The notes: generated by a model not told the origin, from the sequence alone. A stretch of 53,237 bases of DNA from Streptomyces sulphureus DSM 40104 (GCF_000381025.1 NZ_KB905832.1:1-53237), one strand, 5' to 3'; counted from the first letter of the stretch, positions 1 to 8,925 are shown. A program made the numbers and translations.

Positions 1-78
1 ACTGGGTTGATAGGCCGGGTATGGAAGCCCTGTGAGGGGTGGAGTTGACCGGTACTAATAGGCCGAGGGCTTGTCCAT
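1..78 (+). rRNA. 23S ribosomal RNA, 3' end (partial)
   Basis: The first ~78 bases match the conserved 3' terminal part of actinobacterial 23S rRNA, including the GGTACTAATAGGCCGAGGGC stretch that pairs with the 5' end of the mature molecule. The gene enters from the left edge, so only its last bases are present. The exact 3' end was placed by eye and could be off by a few bases. The ~90 bases that follow form the 23S-5S spacer, with a G/T-rich run before the 5S gene. Confidence 0.9.
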
Positions 79-171
79 AGAGGCTTCGCGTCCACTGTGC
101 AGTTCTGAAACAACGAACAGCACATACCGGCCCCCTGTTGTGGGGGGGTTGGGTGTGTTGGTGTTGTGTGT

Positions 172-290
172 GTTTCGGTGGTTATAGCGTTGGGGAAACG
201 CCCGGTCACATTTCGAACCCGGTAGCTAAGCCTTTCTGCGCCGATGGTACTGCATACGGGAGTGTGTGGGAGAGTAGGACACCGCCGAAC
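172..290 (+). rRNA. rrf: 5S ribosomal RNA
   Basis: About 119 bases with the standard Streptomyces 5S landmarks: the start GTTTCGGTGG, the internal CGAACCCGGTAGCTAAG box, GCGCCGATGGTACTGCA, the GGGAGAGTAGG segment and the closing CCGCCGAAC that pairs with the 5' end. It lies ~95 bases after 23S and just before a strong terminator, so it is the last gene of the rrn operon. Confidence 0.95.
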
Positions 291-299
291 TACCATTAA

Positions 300-348
300 A
301 GGCCCCTGGCCCCCAGCGTTCAGACACTGGAGGCCAGGGGCCTTTTTC
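300..348 (+). terminator. rrn operon intrinsic terminator
   Basis: A 12-bp stem (AGGCCCCTGGCC at 300-311 pairing with GGCCAGGGGCCT at 332-343) is followed by a T-run at 342-347, ten bases after 5S. This is a textbook intrinsic terminator, unusual in this genome for having a real T-tract. The 140 bases after it, up to the end of the next gene, hold nothing I recognise. Confidence 0.93.
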
Positions 349-488
349 GTTTGTGGAACGGATTCTGCCGCGCTTTCTTCGTGGGGAAGAGAGGGGAGGG
401 AGAGTAGGGGAAACCGCTCCGGGGATACCGGGATGGTCTTCTGTACTCTCCCTCTTTCCATACCTGACGGGATTCCAGCACCGTTCAG

Positions 489-1769
489 TCAGTCGAGGTC
501 CAGGCCCGGGAGAGGGAGGACCGTGGTGAGTGGTGGGTCGAGCCGGCCGGGGGATGACCGTGCGGCCATGCGGCGGCCGTGCTCGACCACGTACTGGGTG
601 AGGGCGTTGAGGAGCGGCATCGTCTGCGGCTCGTTGCCCACTACGTAGAGGGTGCCCAGTTCGTCGAGGAAGGATTCCAGCGCGATGCGGTCGGCTCTGC
701 GGGCCGTGCAGGAGTCGCGGACGTGGAGGCGGTCGAGGGGCGAGAGGGCGGTGCGGACCAACTCCGTTGCGTCCTGGCGGAGTCGGGGATGGCCGGTGAG
801 GAGGGATTCCAGCTCGCCTGCGGTGCCCGGTGCTGCCTGGGGGTGGGTGCGGAGGGTTTGTACGGGGTCGGTGGCGGGGGTCTTGGCCTGGGCCCAGCGG
901 TGCACCTCGCGGAAAGGGCGCTCGTCGAGGGCTGCTGCGTGGAGCCAGCAGCGGAGGAGGGTTTCGGCCGCGGTGTGCGTCGTCGCGTCGATGGGGCGCG
1001 GGGACCGGAGCGGGGCCAGGAGGGCTGCTGCGCGTGAGGTTGCTGCGTGGCGGTCGGCGCAGCCGTGGTGCGGGGACCAGCGGAGCCGGTCGGGGGTGTC
1101 GCACTGGTGGGTCGGGTCGAAGAGGTGGACGGGGCCGATTTTTGCCCGGGCGTCCTTGGTGCCGGCCCACAGGGCGGGGTCGTCCGTCGCGACGAGGACG
1201 GCGCCCGGGGCCTCCAGGATGCGGAGTCGTGCGTCGTCCGATGGGTCCGCCGCGTCGGGGACCGTGGCTGGTCGCTTTGAGAGGGACGGGGCGGCTGTCG
1301 GGGCTTCGGGCTCGGTGTCGGGTTGCGGGGAGTCCGGCAACTGTTGGGTTTCGGTGAGGTGTTGCTTGCGTGCGCGGTGGGCGGCGCGTGCTGCTCGCGC
1401 GCGGGCGACGGTCCCCAGGGTGAAGACTGTGAGGACTGTGAGGACGAGGAAGTGGCCTATGAAGATGCCCCAGAAGAGCCCGTAGCCCGAGAGTTGGGAG
1501 GGCGGGGTGCCGGGCCAGGCGCCTGCGAGGTCGTGGGGCTCGGTGACGAGTTCGCGCAGGGCCAGCGGTGTGCGGCCGAAGGTGACGCCCTCCGGCCAGG
1601 CACCGTGCGAGAGGAGGCCGGAGATGCCCGTCGCCGTCCAGGTGAAGAGGGCGAGGCCGAGGAGGAAGGCGAGGACGGCGAGGAGGAGGCCGTCCGGGAC
1701 GCCGCCTTGGCGGCCTTGGGCGGGCTGGGGTCTGCGCGGCTCCGGGGCGGTCTCGTGCGGCATCGGCAT
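489..1769 (-). CDS. cmdA: TraG/VirD4-like membrane protein of the cmd/T4SS-like cluster, short C-terminus
   Basis: 426 aa. Two N-terminal membrane segments (about residues 27-50 and 97-121) flank an external stretch, followed by an Ala/Pro-rich linker and a cytosolic domain (about 190-420). Streptomyces homologues are often labelled type VI secretion protein but resemble the TraG/VirD4 coupling-protein fold. No Walker A is visible. The protein ends soon after a GRLDPPLTTVL segment. Homologues as I remember them continue LVLDDVAAVAPLP and ~35 more residues there, so the Walker B-like end appears to be lost. It is the last gene of a minus-strand operon, 28 bp after the ATPase gene. The symbol follows remembered synteny with S. 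coelicolor SCO4126-4131. Confidence 0.75.
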   Translation of the reverse strand: MPMPHETAPEPRRPQPAQGRQGGVPDGLLLAVLAFLLGLALFTWTATGISGLLSHGAWPEGVTFGRTPLALRELVTEPHDLAGAWPGTPPSQLSGYGLFWGIFIGHFLVLTVLTVFTLGTVARARAARAAHRARKQHLTETQQLPDSPQPDTEPEAPTAAPSLSKRPATVPDAADPSDDARLRILEAPGAVLVATDDPALWAGTKDARAKIGPVHLFDPTHQCDTPDRLRWSPHHGCADRHAATSRAAALLAPLRSPRPIDATTHTAAETLLRCWLHAAALDERPFREVHRWAQAKTPATDPVQTLRTHPQAAPGTAGELESLLTGHPRLRQDATELVRTALSPLDRLHVRDSCTARRADRIALESFLDELGTLYVVGNEPQTMPLLNALTQYVVEHGRRMAARSSPGRLDPPLTTVLPLPGLDLD

Positions 1770-1797
1770 CGGCGTCCCGTGGTGGTGAGGGGGTTGG

Positions 1798-3213
1798 TCA
1801 GGCGACGGTGTGGTTGCGCGTTGAGCGTTCGATCGCCAGGGCGCGGGCCTCTGCCTCGGCCTCCAGGTCTGCTTCGAGCGCGCCCTGGAGGGTGTCGGGG
1901 GCCTTGGCGGATTCGGTCATGGCGCGGTCGGTGAAGACGAGCGGGCGTTCGGCCTCCGTCACGAGGTGTTTGACGACCTGGACGTTGCCGTTGACGTCCC
2001 AGACGGCGATGCCCGGGGAGAGCGTGGGGATGATCTCCACCGCCCAGCGGGGGAGGCCGAGGACCTTGCCGGTGGCGCGGGCTTCGTCGGCCTTCTGCGC
2101 GTAGATGGTGCGGGTGGAGGCCATCTTGAGGATGGCGGTCGCCTCCCTGGACGCGGCGCCGTCCATCACGTCGGAGAGGTGGTGGACGACGGCGACGAAG
2201 GAGAGGCCCAGGCGGCGTCCGAACTTCAGCAGACGCTGGAAGAGTTGGGCCACGAACGGGCTGTTGATGATGTGCCACGCCTCTTCGACGAGGAAGATCC
2301 GCTTCATCCGGTCGGGGCGAATCCAGGTGTGCTCCAGCCAGACGCCGAGGATCGCCATGAGGATCGGCATCGCGATGGAGTTGCGGTCGATGTGCGAGAG
2401 GTCGAAGACGATGAGGGGGGCGTCGAGGTCGATGCCGACCGTGGTCGGGCCGTCGAACATGCCGCGGAGGTCGCCGTCTACGAGGCGGTCGAGGACGAGG
2501 GCGACGTCGAGGCCCCACTCCCGTACGTCGTCGAGGGCGACGTTCATCGCTTCCGCCGCCTCGGGCTTCGGGTGGCGGAGTTGCTCGACGATGTCGGTGA
2601 GGACGGGCTGGCCCGCGGCCGTGGTGGCGTTGACGTACGCGTGCGCGACCTTGAGGGCGAAGCCCGAGCGCTCGTCGAGGCTGTGGCCGAGCGCGACTTC
2701 GATGATGGTGCGGAGCAGGGCGAGTTGGCCCGTCGTGGTGATCGCCGGGTCGAGCGGGTTGAGGCGGATGCCCTGGTTGAGCGCGTTGGTGGGGTCGAGG
2801 CGGATCGGGGTGATGCCCATCTGCTCGGCGATGAGGTTCCATTCGCCGACGCCGTCCTCGCCCTGCGCGTCGAGGACGACCACCTGGCGGTCGCGGAAGC
2901 GGAGTTGGCGGAGCACGTACGTCTTCTCCAGCGCGGACTTGCCGTTGCCCGACTCACCGAGCACGAGCCAGTGCGGGGCGGGGAGTTGCTGGCCGTAGAG
3001 CTGGAAGGGGTCGTAGATGTAGCCCTTCCCGCTGTAGACCTCGCGGCCGATGATGACGCCCGAGTCGCCGAGCCCGGGGGCCGCCGTCGGGAGGTAGACG
3101 GCCTGGGCCTGGCCCGTCGAGGTGCGGGCGGGCAGGCGGGTCGTCTCCGTCTTGCCGAAGAGGAAGCTGGTGAACGCCTCGGTGAGGGCGTTGAGGGGAT
3201 CGAGCGCGGTCAT
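1798..3213 (-). CDS. cmdB: VirB4-like secretion ATPase
   Basis: 471 aa, probably a membrane-associated motor ATPase of the VirB4/TraC type. Walker A is GESGNGKS at residues 86-93 and Walker B is FLVEEAW at 307-313. The VVLDAQGED strand (111-120) and the VVHHLSD segment (342-348) sit where VirB4 proteins carry their coupling motifs. It lacks the long N-terminal half of classical VirB4; that part may be supplied by the adjacent SCO6880-family protein, as is common in actinobacteria. The ATG start has a GAGGGAG-like ribosome site, and the gene begins 14 bp after its upstream neighbour. From memory, the S. coelicolor counterpart is the ATP/GTP-binding member of the cmd cluster, needed for normal differentiation. 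Confidence 0.88.
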   Translation of the reverse strand: MTALDPLNALTEAFTSFLFGKTETTRLPARTSTGQAQAVYLPTAAPGLGDSGVIIGREVYSGKGYIYDPFQLYGQQLPAPHWLVLGESGNGKSALEKTYVLRQLRFRDRQVVVLDAQGEDGVGEWNLIAEQMGITPIRLDPTNALNQGIRLNPLDPAITTTGQLALLRTIIEVALGHSLDERSGFALKVAHAYVNATTAAGQPVLTDIVEQLRHPKPEAAEAMNVALDDVREWGLDVALVLDRLVDGDLRGMFDGPTTVGIDLDAPLIVFDLSHIDRNSIAMPILMAILGVWLEHTWIRPDRMKRIFLVEEAWHIINSPFVAQLFQRLLKFGRRLGLSFVAVVHHLSDVMDGAASREATAILKMASTRTIYAQKADEARATGKVLGLPRWAVEIIPTLSPGIAVWDVNGNVQVVKHLVTEAERPLVFTDRAMTESAKAPDTLQGALEADLEAEAEARALAIERSTRNHTVA

Positions 3214-3227
3214 GGTGGGCTACTCCC

Positions 3228-4781
3228 TCAGCGGCGGATGCCGGTCGCGAACGGCAGGGTGTTGACGAACGCCCTGTGGTGCTCCCGGTCGCACCACTCC
3301 AGCTTCAGGTAACTCTTCCCCGCCGAGGCCCGTATCGTGCGCTTGTCCCGGGAGAGCGCGTCCGGGGTGCGGGAGGAGACCGTGATCCAGCCGACGAGGT
3401 TGACGCCGGCGGCTCCCGAGGCGAGGTCGTCGCCGCGCTGGTCGATGCGGCCGTGGGCTGCGACGTCGCGCGGGTCGACGGTGCGGTTCATCTTCGCTGA
3501 ACGGCTCGCCTCCGCCTCATCGTTGGTCTTCTCGGTGAGCATCCGCTCGATCGCCACCTCTGTGGGCTCCAGGTCCATCGCCACCGCGACCGTGCGGATG
3601 ACGTCGGGGGTGTGGACGAGGAGCGGGGCGAGGAAGTTGACGCCGACGGGGGTCATCGGCCACTCCTTCACCCACGCCGTGGCATGGCACCAGGGCTCGC
3701 GGGTGCTCGACTCGCGGGTCTTGGCCTGGAGGTACGTCGGCTCCAGTGCGTCGAGCTCGGCCGGCCAGGCGTTCCGCTTCGACATCGCCTGGATGTGGTC
3801 GATGGGGTGGTCGGGGTCGTACATGGAGTGGATCAGCGAGGAGAGTCTGGCCTGGCCGAGGGGTTGGCGCACGCGGATGTCGGCCTCGGCCAACCTGGCG
3901 CAGATGTCGGTGAGTTCGCGGGCCATGATGATGGCGAGGCCCTCGTCCCTGGAGACCTTGCGGCCCGCGCCGCGTCGTGCGGCCTTCGCTATCGTCGCGC
4001 CTTCGGCGGCGAGTTCGCGGCCGTAGTGCATGCAGGCGACGAGGTAGGCGCGGTGCTGCTCGCTCGACGTCGACACCATGGACTGCAGGTGGTCGTAGGA
4101 CTTGCGCAGCCATTCGTCGGCACGCTCGTCGCCGCGCTGCTCGACGTCCTTGGCGTGCGCGTCCGGGTCGGCGGGGAGGGTGCGGGCGAGCATCTGGAGG
4201 CGGGAGACGTATCCGTCGCCGTTGGCGACGTGCTTCAGCAGGGTGCCGAAGCGGTCGACGAGCGCCTCCTGGTCCTCGCTGTCGCGCAGGCCGACGCCGG
4301 GACCCTCGATCTCTATCGCCGCGGTGACGGTGCGGCGGTCGGCGTGGAGGAGCACCGCGAGTTCGTCCGGGCCGAACGGCGCCGAGAGCCAGTTGATGCG
4401 CCCGACGCCGGGCGGCGGGCCGATCTCCACCTCGCGGCCGTCGAGCGAGGTGCCCGCCTCGGCGGCGGCTGAGCGGTACGTCGTGCCGTTCCGCCGGAGC
4501 CGGCGGAACGAGCGGTTGATCTCGTACCACTTGTAGACGGTGCGGCCCCTGTACGGGACGTAGACCGCGGCGAGAGCCAGGATCGGGAACCCGACGAGCG
4601 CTGGGATGCGCAGCGAGAGGACGGGGATGATCAGGCCGCTCATCATGCCGAGGAAGGCGCCGGCGACGATCAGCGCGATCTCGCCCGTCTCGCGGTTCTT
4701 GCCGATGATCGCGTTGGGCCTGGCCCGGCCGATCATGTAGGTGCGCCGCGGAGTGGCGACGGGGGTGGACGGGGTGGTCAA
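3228..4781 (-). CDS. cmdC: SCO6880-family protein (T4SS-like component)
   Basis: 517 aa. A short N-terminus (TYMIGRARPNAIIGKN) precedes two closely spaced membrane helices (about 33-56 and 59-77), then a large cytosolic domain with no nucleotide-binding motif. This layout matches the SCO6880/PrgI-plus-VirB4-N-half family that pairs with a compact VirB4 ATPase. The start is TTG at 4781: a GAGAGGTG ribosome site overlaps the last codons of the upstream gene and no ATG is available. The gene is translationally close-packed (6 bp) with its upstream neighbour. Confidence 0.85.
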   Translation of the reverse strand: MTTPSTPVATPRRTYMIGRARPNAIIGKNRETGEIALIVAGAFLGMMSGLIIPVLSLRIPALVGFPILALAAVYVPYRGRTVYKWYEINRSFRRLRRNGTTYRSAAAEAGTSLDGREVEIGPPPGVGRINWLSAPFGPDELAVLLHADRRTVTAAIEIEGPGVGLRDSEDQEALVDRFGTLLKHVANGDGYVSRLQMLARTLPADPDAHAKDVEQRGDERADEWLRKSYDHLQSMVSTSSEQHRAYLVACMHYGRELAAEGATIAKAARRGAGRKVSRDEGLAIIMARELTDICARLAEADIRVRQPLGQARLSSLIHSMYDPDHPIDHIQAMSKRNAWPAELDALEPTYLQAKTRESSTREPWCHATAWVKEWPMTPVGVNFLAPLLVHTPDVIRTVAVAMDLEPTEVAIERMLTEKTNDEAEASRSAKMNRTVDPRDVAAHGRIDQRGDDLASGAAGVNLVGWITVSSRTPDALSRDKRTIRASAGKSYLKLEWCDREHHRAFVNTLPFATGIRR

Positions 4782-4787
4782 CGAGGG

Positions 4788-6107
4788 TCACCTCTCTCCG
4801 GGGCTGTTGCTGCGTGCGGTACGGGAGTTGTCGGGGGGCGGGGCCGCGCGGCGCGGCGGCTCCTTGCGTGGCGGTTCGGGCGGTGCGCCGCCGCGGCTGC
4901 CGTGTGCGGCGACGCCGCCCGAGACGGGGTTCGACGGTTTCGCCGAGGCCGCCTCGCCGCCGCCCGCGGGTGCCGCGCCGCCGCCTCCTCCGCCGCCGCC
5001 TCTGCCCCCGTGGGTGTTGATGCCCTGGCGGACGAGGGAGGCAGGGGACGAGACGATCGCCGCGCCGGCGCGGGAGGCCGGGTCGCTGCTGGCGTTCCGC
5101 TGGTTGACGATCTCGTCGCCGAAGCCGGGTACGAAGCGGTAGATCATGGCGCTGGCGAAGATCGCCAGCAGGATGATGGCGAGTCCGGAGACGATCGCGG
5201 AGAAGGAGTCGGGCCCCTCGGACCCCGAGAGCGCCCCGGCGAGGCCGAGGACGATCACGATCACCGGCTTCACCAGGATCACGGCGATCATGATTCCGGC
5301 CCAGCGCCGTACGTGGCCCCAGAGGTTCTTGTCGACGAGCCCGGCGTAGACGGCGGTGCCCAGCAGCGCGCCGACGTACAACAGGGCGGCGCGGATGACG
5401 AGTTCGAGGTAGAGGACCCCCGCGGCGAGCACGGAGATGAGCGACACGACGATCAGCATGATCGGGCCGCCGCCGATGTTCTCGCCCTTCTCCAGCGCCT
5501 TGGAGAAGGTGCCGAAGAACTGGTCGGTCTTGTCCGTGGTGCCGCTGGCGATGACGTCGGTGACCGCGTCCGTCGCCGAGACGACCGTGTAGAGGATCAG
5601 CGGGGTGAAGGCCGAGGCGATCACCGTCAGCCAGAGGAACCCGATCGCCTCGGAGAGCGCCTGGGTGAGCGGCACCCCGCGCACCGCCCGCTTCGCCACG
5701 GCGAGGAGCCACAGGGTGAGCGTCAGGACCGTCGAGGCGGCGAAGACGACGGCGTACTGGCGGAGGAACTCGGGGTTGGTGAAGTCCACCTTGGTGGTGT
5801 CGTTGACCAGGTCCGAAAGCTTGTCGACGGTCCACGCCGCGGCCTTGGCGCAGCCCTTGGCGAGGGAGGTGAGCGGGTCGAGGGTGGAGAGCGGGCTCTC
5901 CGGGTCGCTCGGGCCGCCGCCCGATCCTCCCCCGGCGCCGCCGCTGCCGTCGCCGGATTCGCAGTAGTCCCGCGCGGGGCCCGGGACCGATTCGCAGGGG
6001 TCGTCGTCGGGCGCGGCCGCGGCCTTGCCCGAGAACGCGACGGCGAGTGCCTGGAGGGGGACGAGGAACCCGGCGACGGCGGCGAACCGCAGGCGGCTAG
6101 CGGGCAT
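4788..6107 (-). CDS. cmdD: polytopic TrbL/VirB6-like membrane protein
   Basis: 439 aa. A signal-like N-terminal helix (residues 3-27) is followed by a Cys-containing external segment (CESVPGPARDYC) and about six hydrophobic helices. The C-terminal ~75 residues are Gly/Pro/Ala-rich and disordered. The family builds the inner-membrane channel of conjugative type IV systems. ATG at 6107 is preferred over the in-frame ATG 21 bp upstream because GGAGG lies 8 bp before it. The gene overlaps the end of the upstream gene by 11 bp, which suggests coupled translation. Confidence 0.83.
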   Translation of the reverse strand: MPASRLRFAAVAGFLVPLQALAVAFSGKAAAAPDDDPCESVPGPARDYCESGDGSGGAGGGSGGGPSDPESPLSTLDPLTSLAKGCAKAAAWTVDKLSDLVNDTTKVDFTNPEFLRQYAVVFAASTVLTLTLWLLAVAKRAVRGVPLTQALSEAIGFLWLTVIASAFTPLILYTVVSATDAVTDVIASGTTDKTDQFFGTFSKALEKGENIGGGPIMLIVVSLISVLAAGVLYLELVIRAALLYVGALLGTAVYAGLVDKNLWGHVRRWAGIMIAVILVKPVIVIVLGLAGALSGSEGPDSFSAIVSGLAIILLAIFASAMIYRFVPGFGDEIVNQRNASSDPASRAGAAIVSSPASLVRQGINTHGGRGGGGGGGGAAPAGGGEAASAKPSNPVSGGVAAHGSRGGAPPEPPRKEPPRRAAPPPDNSRTARSNSPGER

Positions 6108-6960
6108 AGGTGAAACCTCCGAAGCCATCGACGGCCCCCGCGATCTCCTCGGCGCCCGAAGCGGTGCTGTCCCCGCTCACCGGGGCGGGGCCGGCCTTCT
6201 GGGCCTGCGCGGTCGCCTTCCAATCCCCGTTGTTCCAGGCGAGTTTCATCGTGAGGGTGAACCAGCTGTCCGTCACGGGTTTCTTCGACCCCTCGCCCGC
6301 CAGGCCGAGGAGGCCGGAGCACCAGACCTGCACCGTCGCGCGGGAGTCGCTGTAGTTGACGGTCTTGGTGCCGACGGGCGTCGTACGCGAGACGAACGCG
6401 TAACCCTCGGGTGCCGAACCGTCCTTGTCGAGGCCGACCTTCTTGAGGAACGCGGGGGAGTAGGTGTCGTCCAACCTGCTGCGGAACCGCTCGACCGCCT
6501 TCGGTGCGATGACCGCGTCGAGGACCTCGTTGCGCTTGTCGGCGTCGAACATCTCCGTGCCGCCCAGCGCCACCGCGTAGTTGGCAGCCGCGCTCTGCGC
6601 CCCTTGTTCCGTCTGCGCGAACCCGGAGGGGATGGCGCCCTCCTCGGTGTCGACGGGCTTCTTCCCCGTGGGCGCCGTCGGTTGGGCCGCTCCGCCCTTG
6701 CCGTCGGCGGCTTCCTCGCCGGAGCCTTCGGGGCTGCCGGAGCCGCCGCGGTTGGCGAACGCGATCGCGGCGATGAGGAGGACGACGACGCCGAGGACGG
6801 TGACGAGGCTGCGGCCGGGGCGTGCGGGCTGTCTGGTGACACGTTCGCCGTCGGGGAGGCGTGTCCTCGTGGTGAGGCGGCCGGAGGCGTCGCGACCGTG
6901 TGCCGGCCCGTCCTCGCCGGTGTGGTCGCGCTCGCCGTAGCCGCCGTCGCCGATGCTCAT
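6097..6960 (-). CDS. cmdE: VirB8/TcpC-like conjugation protein
   Basis: 287 aa from ATG 6960, which has GAGGGGG 9 bp upstream; the longer reading would need a TTG with no ribosome site. A ~50-residue charged cytosolic N-terminus precedes one membrane helix (about residues 51-69, VTVLGVVVLLIAAIAFA), a low-complexity Gly/Ser/Pro linker, and an extracytoplasmic domain with the NTF2-like look of TcpC/VirB8 proteins. It is the first gene of the minus-strand block cmdE-D-C-B-A. Family assignment rests on topology and neighbours more than on motifs. Confidence 0.78.
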   Translation of the reverse strand: MSIGDGGYGERDHTGEDGPAHGRDASGRLTTRTRLPDGERVTRQPARPGRSLVTVLGVVVLLIAAIAFANRGGSGSPEGSGEEAADGKGGAAQPTAPTGKKPVDTEEGAIPSGFAQTEQGAQSAAANYAVALGGTEMFDADKRNEVLDAVIAPKAVERFRSRLDDTYSPAFLKKVGLDKDGSAPEGYAFVSRTTPVGTKTVNYSDSRATVQVWCSGLLGLAGEGSKKPVTDSWFTLTMKLAWNNGDWKATAQAQKAGPAPVSGDSTASGAEEIAGAVDGFGGFTYAR

Positions 6961-7382
6961 GTCGGGCGTGCCCCCTCGACCTGTGCCGCTCAACTGTCGT
7001 TCAAGCGTGGTGATGTGCCGTCAACTGCCGTCCCTGCATTGTCCCCTCACCCGACGTTAGCTGTGCCACCGCGCGGATGTGCGCGGTGCGCTCAGGGAGT
7101 CGGGTCACAGGGTGAATCGTTACGCTCGGTGGTTGCTCCGACGCACCGCAAGCACCTCCAAGACACCCTCGTATCACGGGTATCCACAGCTTGTGGAGGG
7201 TTGCCGGGCGTTCGGCCGCCGCTCCGGGCCTGGTCCAGGCCCGGAAGCCGCAGCTCCGTTACGACTGTCCGTGTGCGGGAGGCCGTCCCCGTAGTCTCCG
7301 TCACATCCCCCGATGGGGCCGTTCCGAGGCGCGGGGGCGTGGCGGCGGGGCGTGTGCGGGCGCGACGGCCTGGAATCGGTGC
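6961..7382. promoter_or_regulatory. divergent intergenic region with a 21-bp near-perfect palindrome
   Basis: This 420-bp gap separates the minus-strand cmd-like operon from the plus-strand ltrA-like gene and holds no credible gene. Its strongest structure is a palindrome at 7224-7244 with 10-bp arms, CCGGGCCTGG and CCAGGCCCGG, around one base. A shorter inverted repeat, TCCACA-GCT-TGTGGA, lies at 7183-7197. A possible -10 for the plus-strand gene is TAGTCT at 7292-7297. Promoters for both directions must lie here. Confidence 0.5.
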
Positions 7383-8600
7383 ATGAGTGAGCACCGCCAC
7401 CGACCGCTCCGGGTTCCGAGGTTCTCCTGGTACCGCCCCATGCGCGGCCGTACGGACGAGGAGGAGGGGCGTGCGGCGACGCCGCTGGAGCTCCTCTTCG
7501 ACCTGTGCTTCGTCGTCGCCGTCGCGCAGGCGGGCTCCCGGCTCGAACACACCGTCGTGGAGGGACACTTCGGCGCCGGGCTCCTCGGTTTCGCGGTGAC
7601 GTTCTTCGCGATCTGGTGGGCGTGGATGAACTTCACCTGGTTCGCCTCCGCCTACGACACGGACGACGTCCCCTACCGGATCGCCACGCTCGTCCAGATC
7701 GCCGGAGTACTCGTCCTCGCCGCCGGGGTGCCGAGGGCGTTCGACCAACTCGACCTGACCATCCCCATCCTGGGGTACGCGGTCATGCGCACGGCCCTCG
7801 TGGCGCAGTGGCTCAGGGCAGCGGCGGGGGAGCCCGACGGGGGGCGCCGCAGCGCCTGCCTCCGGTACGCGGGCGGCATCGGCGTCGCCGAACTCGCCTG
7901 GCTCGTCTGGCTCTTCCTTCCCGAACGCTGGCAGCCGTGGTGGTTCCTCCTGGGGGTGCTGCTGGAGGTTGCGGTTCCGGTCGCGGCCGAGCGGCGTGCG
8001 GTGACGCCCTGGCACACCTCGCACATCAGCGAGCGGTACGGACTCTTCACGATCATCGTTCTGGGCGAGAGCATCTCGGCCGCCACGAGGGACGTGCAGG
8101 AGGCCGTAGAGGGCGAGGTGCACGCCGGTTTCGGGGAGTTGACGAGCGTGATCGTCGGGGGGCTGCTGATCGTCTTCTCGATGTGGTGGCAGTACTTCGC
8201 GCTCCCGGCGTCCGCGATGATGCAACAACGAGCCGGGTCGCTGCGCTCCGTGCTGGCCTGGGGGTACGGGCACGTCCTCGTCTTCGCCGGGGCCGCGGCC
8301 GTCGGGCCCGGGCTCGTGGTCGCGGCCCATCAGGCCATCGGCGGCACGGAGTTGACGCAGGTGGAGGCCGGTTCTGCGGTGACGGTGCCGGCCGCCGTCT
8401 ACGTACTCGCCGTCGAGTACCTGCAGTTGCGGCCGTTCCAGCGCAGCCGGCTGGTCCGCGGCGTCTACCCCTGCTGCGCGGCTGCGGTCCTCGGGGCGAC
8501 GTGGACGCCGGAGCCGGTGCTCGTCACGGGGTTGCTTCTCGTGTGCGCGCTGCTCGTGGCGATCGCCGGGCGCGTCAGGGCGCAGCGGGCGGCGGGCTAG
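7383..8600 (+). CDS. low-temperature-requirement A (LtrA)-like membrane protein
   Basis: 405 aa, about ten predicted membrane helices. The N-terminal ATPLELLFDLCFVVAVAQ and the central HISERYGLFTIIVLGES segments are the hallmarks of the LtrA family, whose biochemical role is unknown. The start is ATG 7383; further upstream the frame has no hydrophobic or family-like sequence. The gene is the only plus-strand gene inside the minus-strand cmd-like cluster, and its TAG stop overlaps the TAG stop of the convergent small gene through a shared CTAG. Confidence 0.87.
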   Translation: MSEHRHRPLRVPRFSWYRPMRGRTDEEEGRAATPLELLFDLCFVVAVAQAGSRLEHTVVEGHFGAGLLGFAVTFFAIWWAWMNFTWFASAYDTDDVPYRIATLVQIAGVLVLAAGVPRAFDQLDLTIPILGYAVMRTALVAQWLRAAAGEPDGGRRSACLRYAGGIGVAELAWLVWLFLPERWQPWWFLLGVLLEVAVPVAAERRAVTPWHTSHISERYGLFTIIVLGESISAATRDVQEAVEGEVHAGFGELTSVIVGGLLIVFSMWWQYFALPASAMMQQRAGSLRSVLAWGYGHVLVFAGAAAVGPGLVVAAHQAIGGTELTQVEAGSAVTVPAAVYVLAVEYLQLRPFQRSRLVRGVYPCCAAAVLGATWTPEPVLVTGLLLVCALLVAIAGRVRAQRAAG

Positions 8601-8905
8601 ACCGCCATCCCGTAGACGATCGTGAAGAGCGTGCCGAGCGAGCCGATGATGAAGACGCCGGTGAGCCCGGCGACGATCAGGCCCTTGCCCTGCTCCGCCG
8701 AGAAGGTGTCGCGGAGCGCCGTCGCGCCGATCCGCTGCTTCGCGGCTCCCCAGATGGCGATGCCGAGGCAGAGGAGGATCGCTATCGCCATCACCACCTC
8801 GATCATCACGCGGGCTTCGTTGCCGAGGGACCCGAAGGGGCCCCAGTCGGGCGCGATGCCGCCGATGATGGTGGTGATATCGCCTTTGTCAGCCGCCAGG
8901 AACAT
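8597..8905 (-). CDS. small two-helix membrane protein, pilin-like, of the cmd/T4SS-like cluster
   Basis: 102 aa with a short polar N-terminus and two hydrophobic helices (about 33-53 and 75-99) separated by a charged loop (KQRIGATALRDTFSAEQGKG). This size and hairpin topology resemble VirB2/TrbC-type pilins or the small membrane subunit of Gram-positive T4SS. Position suggests it is the remaining member of the cmd set (cmdF or equivalent), but I cannot prove that. The ATG follows GGTGAG. It is convergent with ltrA, with overlapping stop codons. Confidence 0.72.
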   Translation of the reverse strand: MFLAADKGDITTIIGGIAPDWGPFGSLGNEARVMIEVVMAIAILLCLGIAIWGAAKQRIGATALRDTFSAEQGKGLIVAGLTGVFIIGSLGTLFTIVYGMAV

Positions 8906-8925
8906 GGTGAACTCACCGACCTAGT

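Noticed and set aside
7181..7197. TATCCACA / TGTGGA as paired DnaA boxes
   Set aside because: Only one half fits the DnaA consensus, and there is no cluster of boxes or dnaA/dnaN context.
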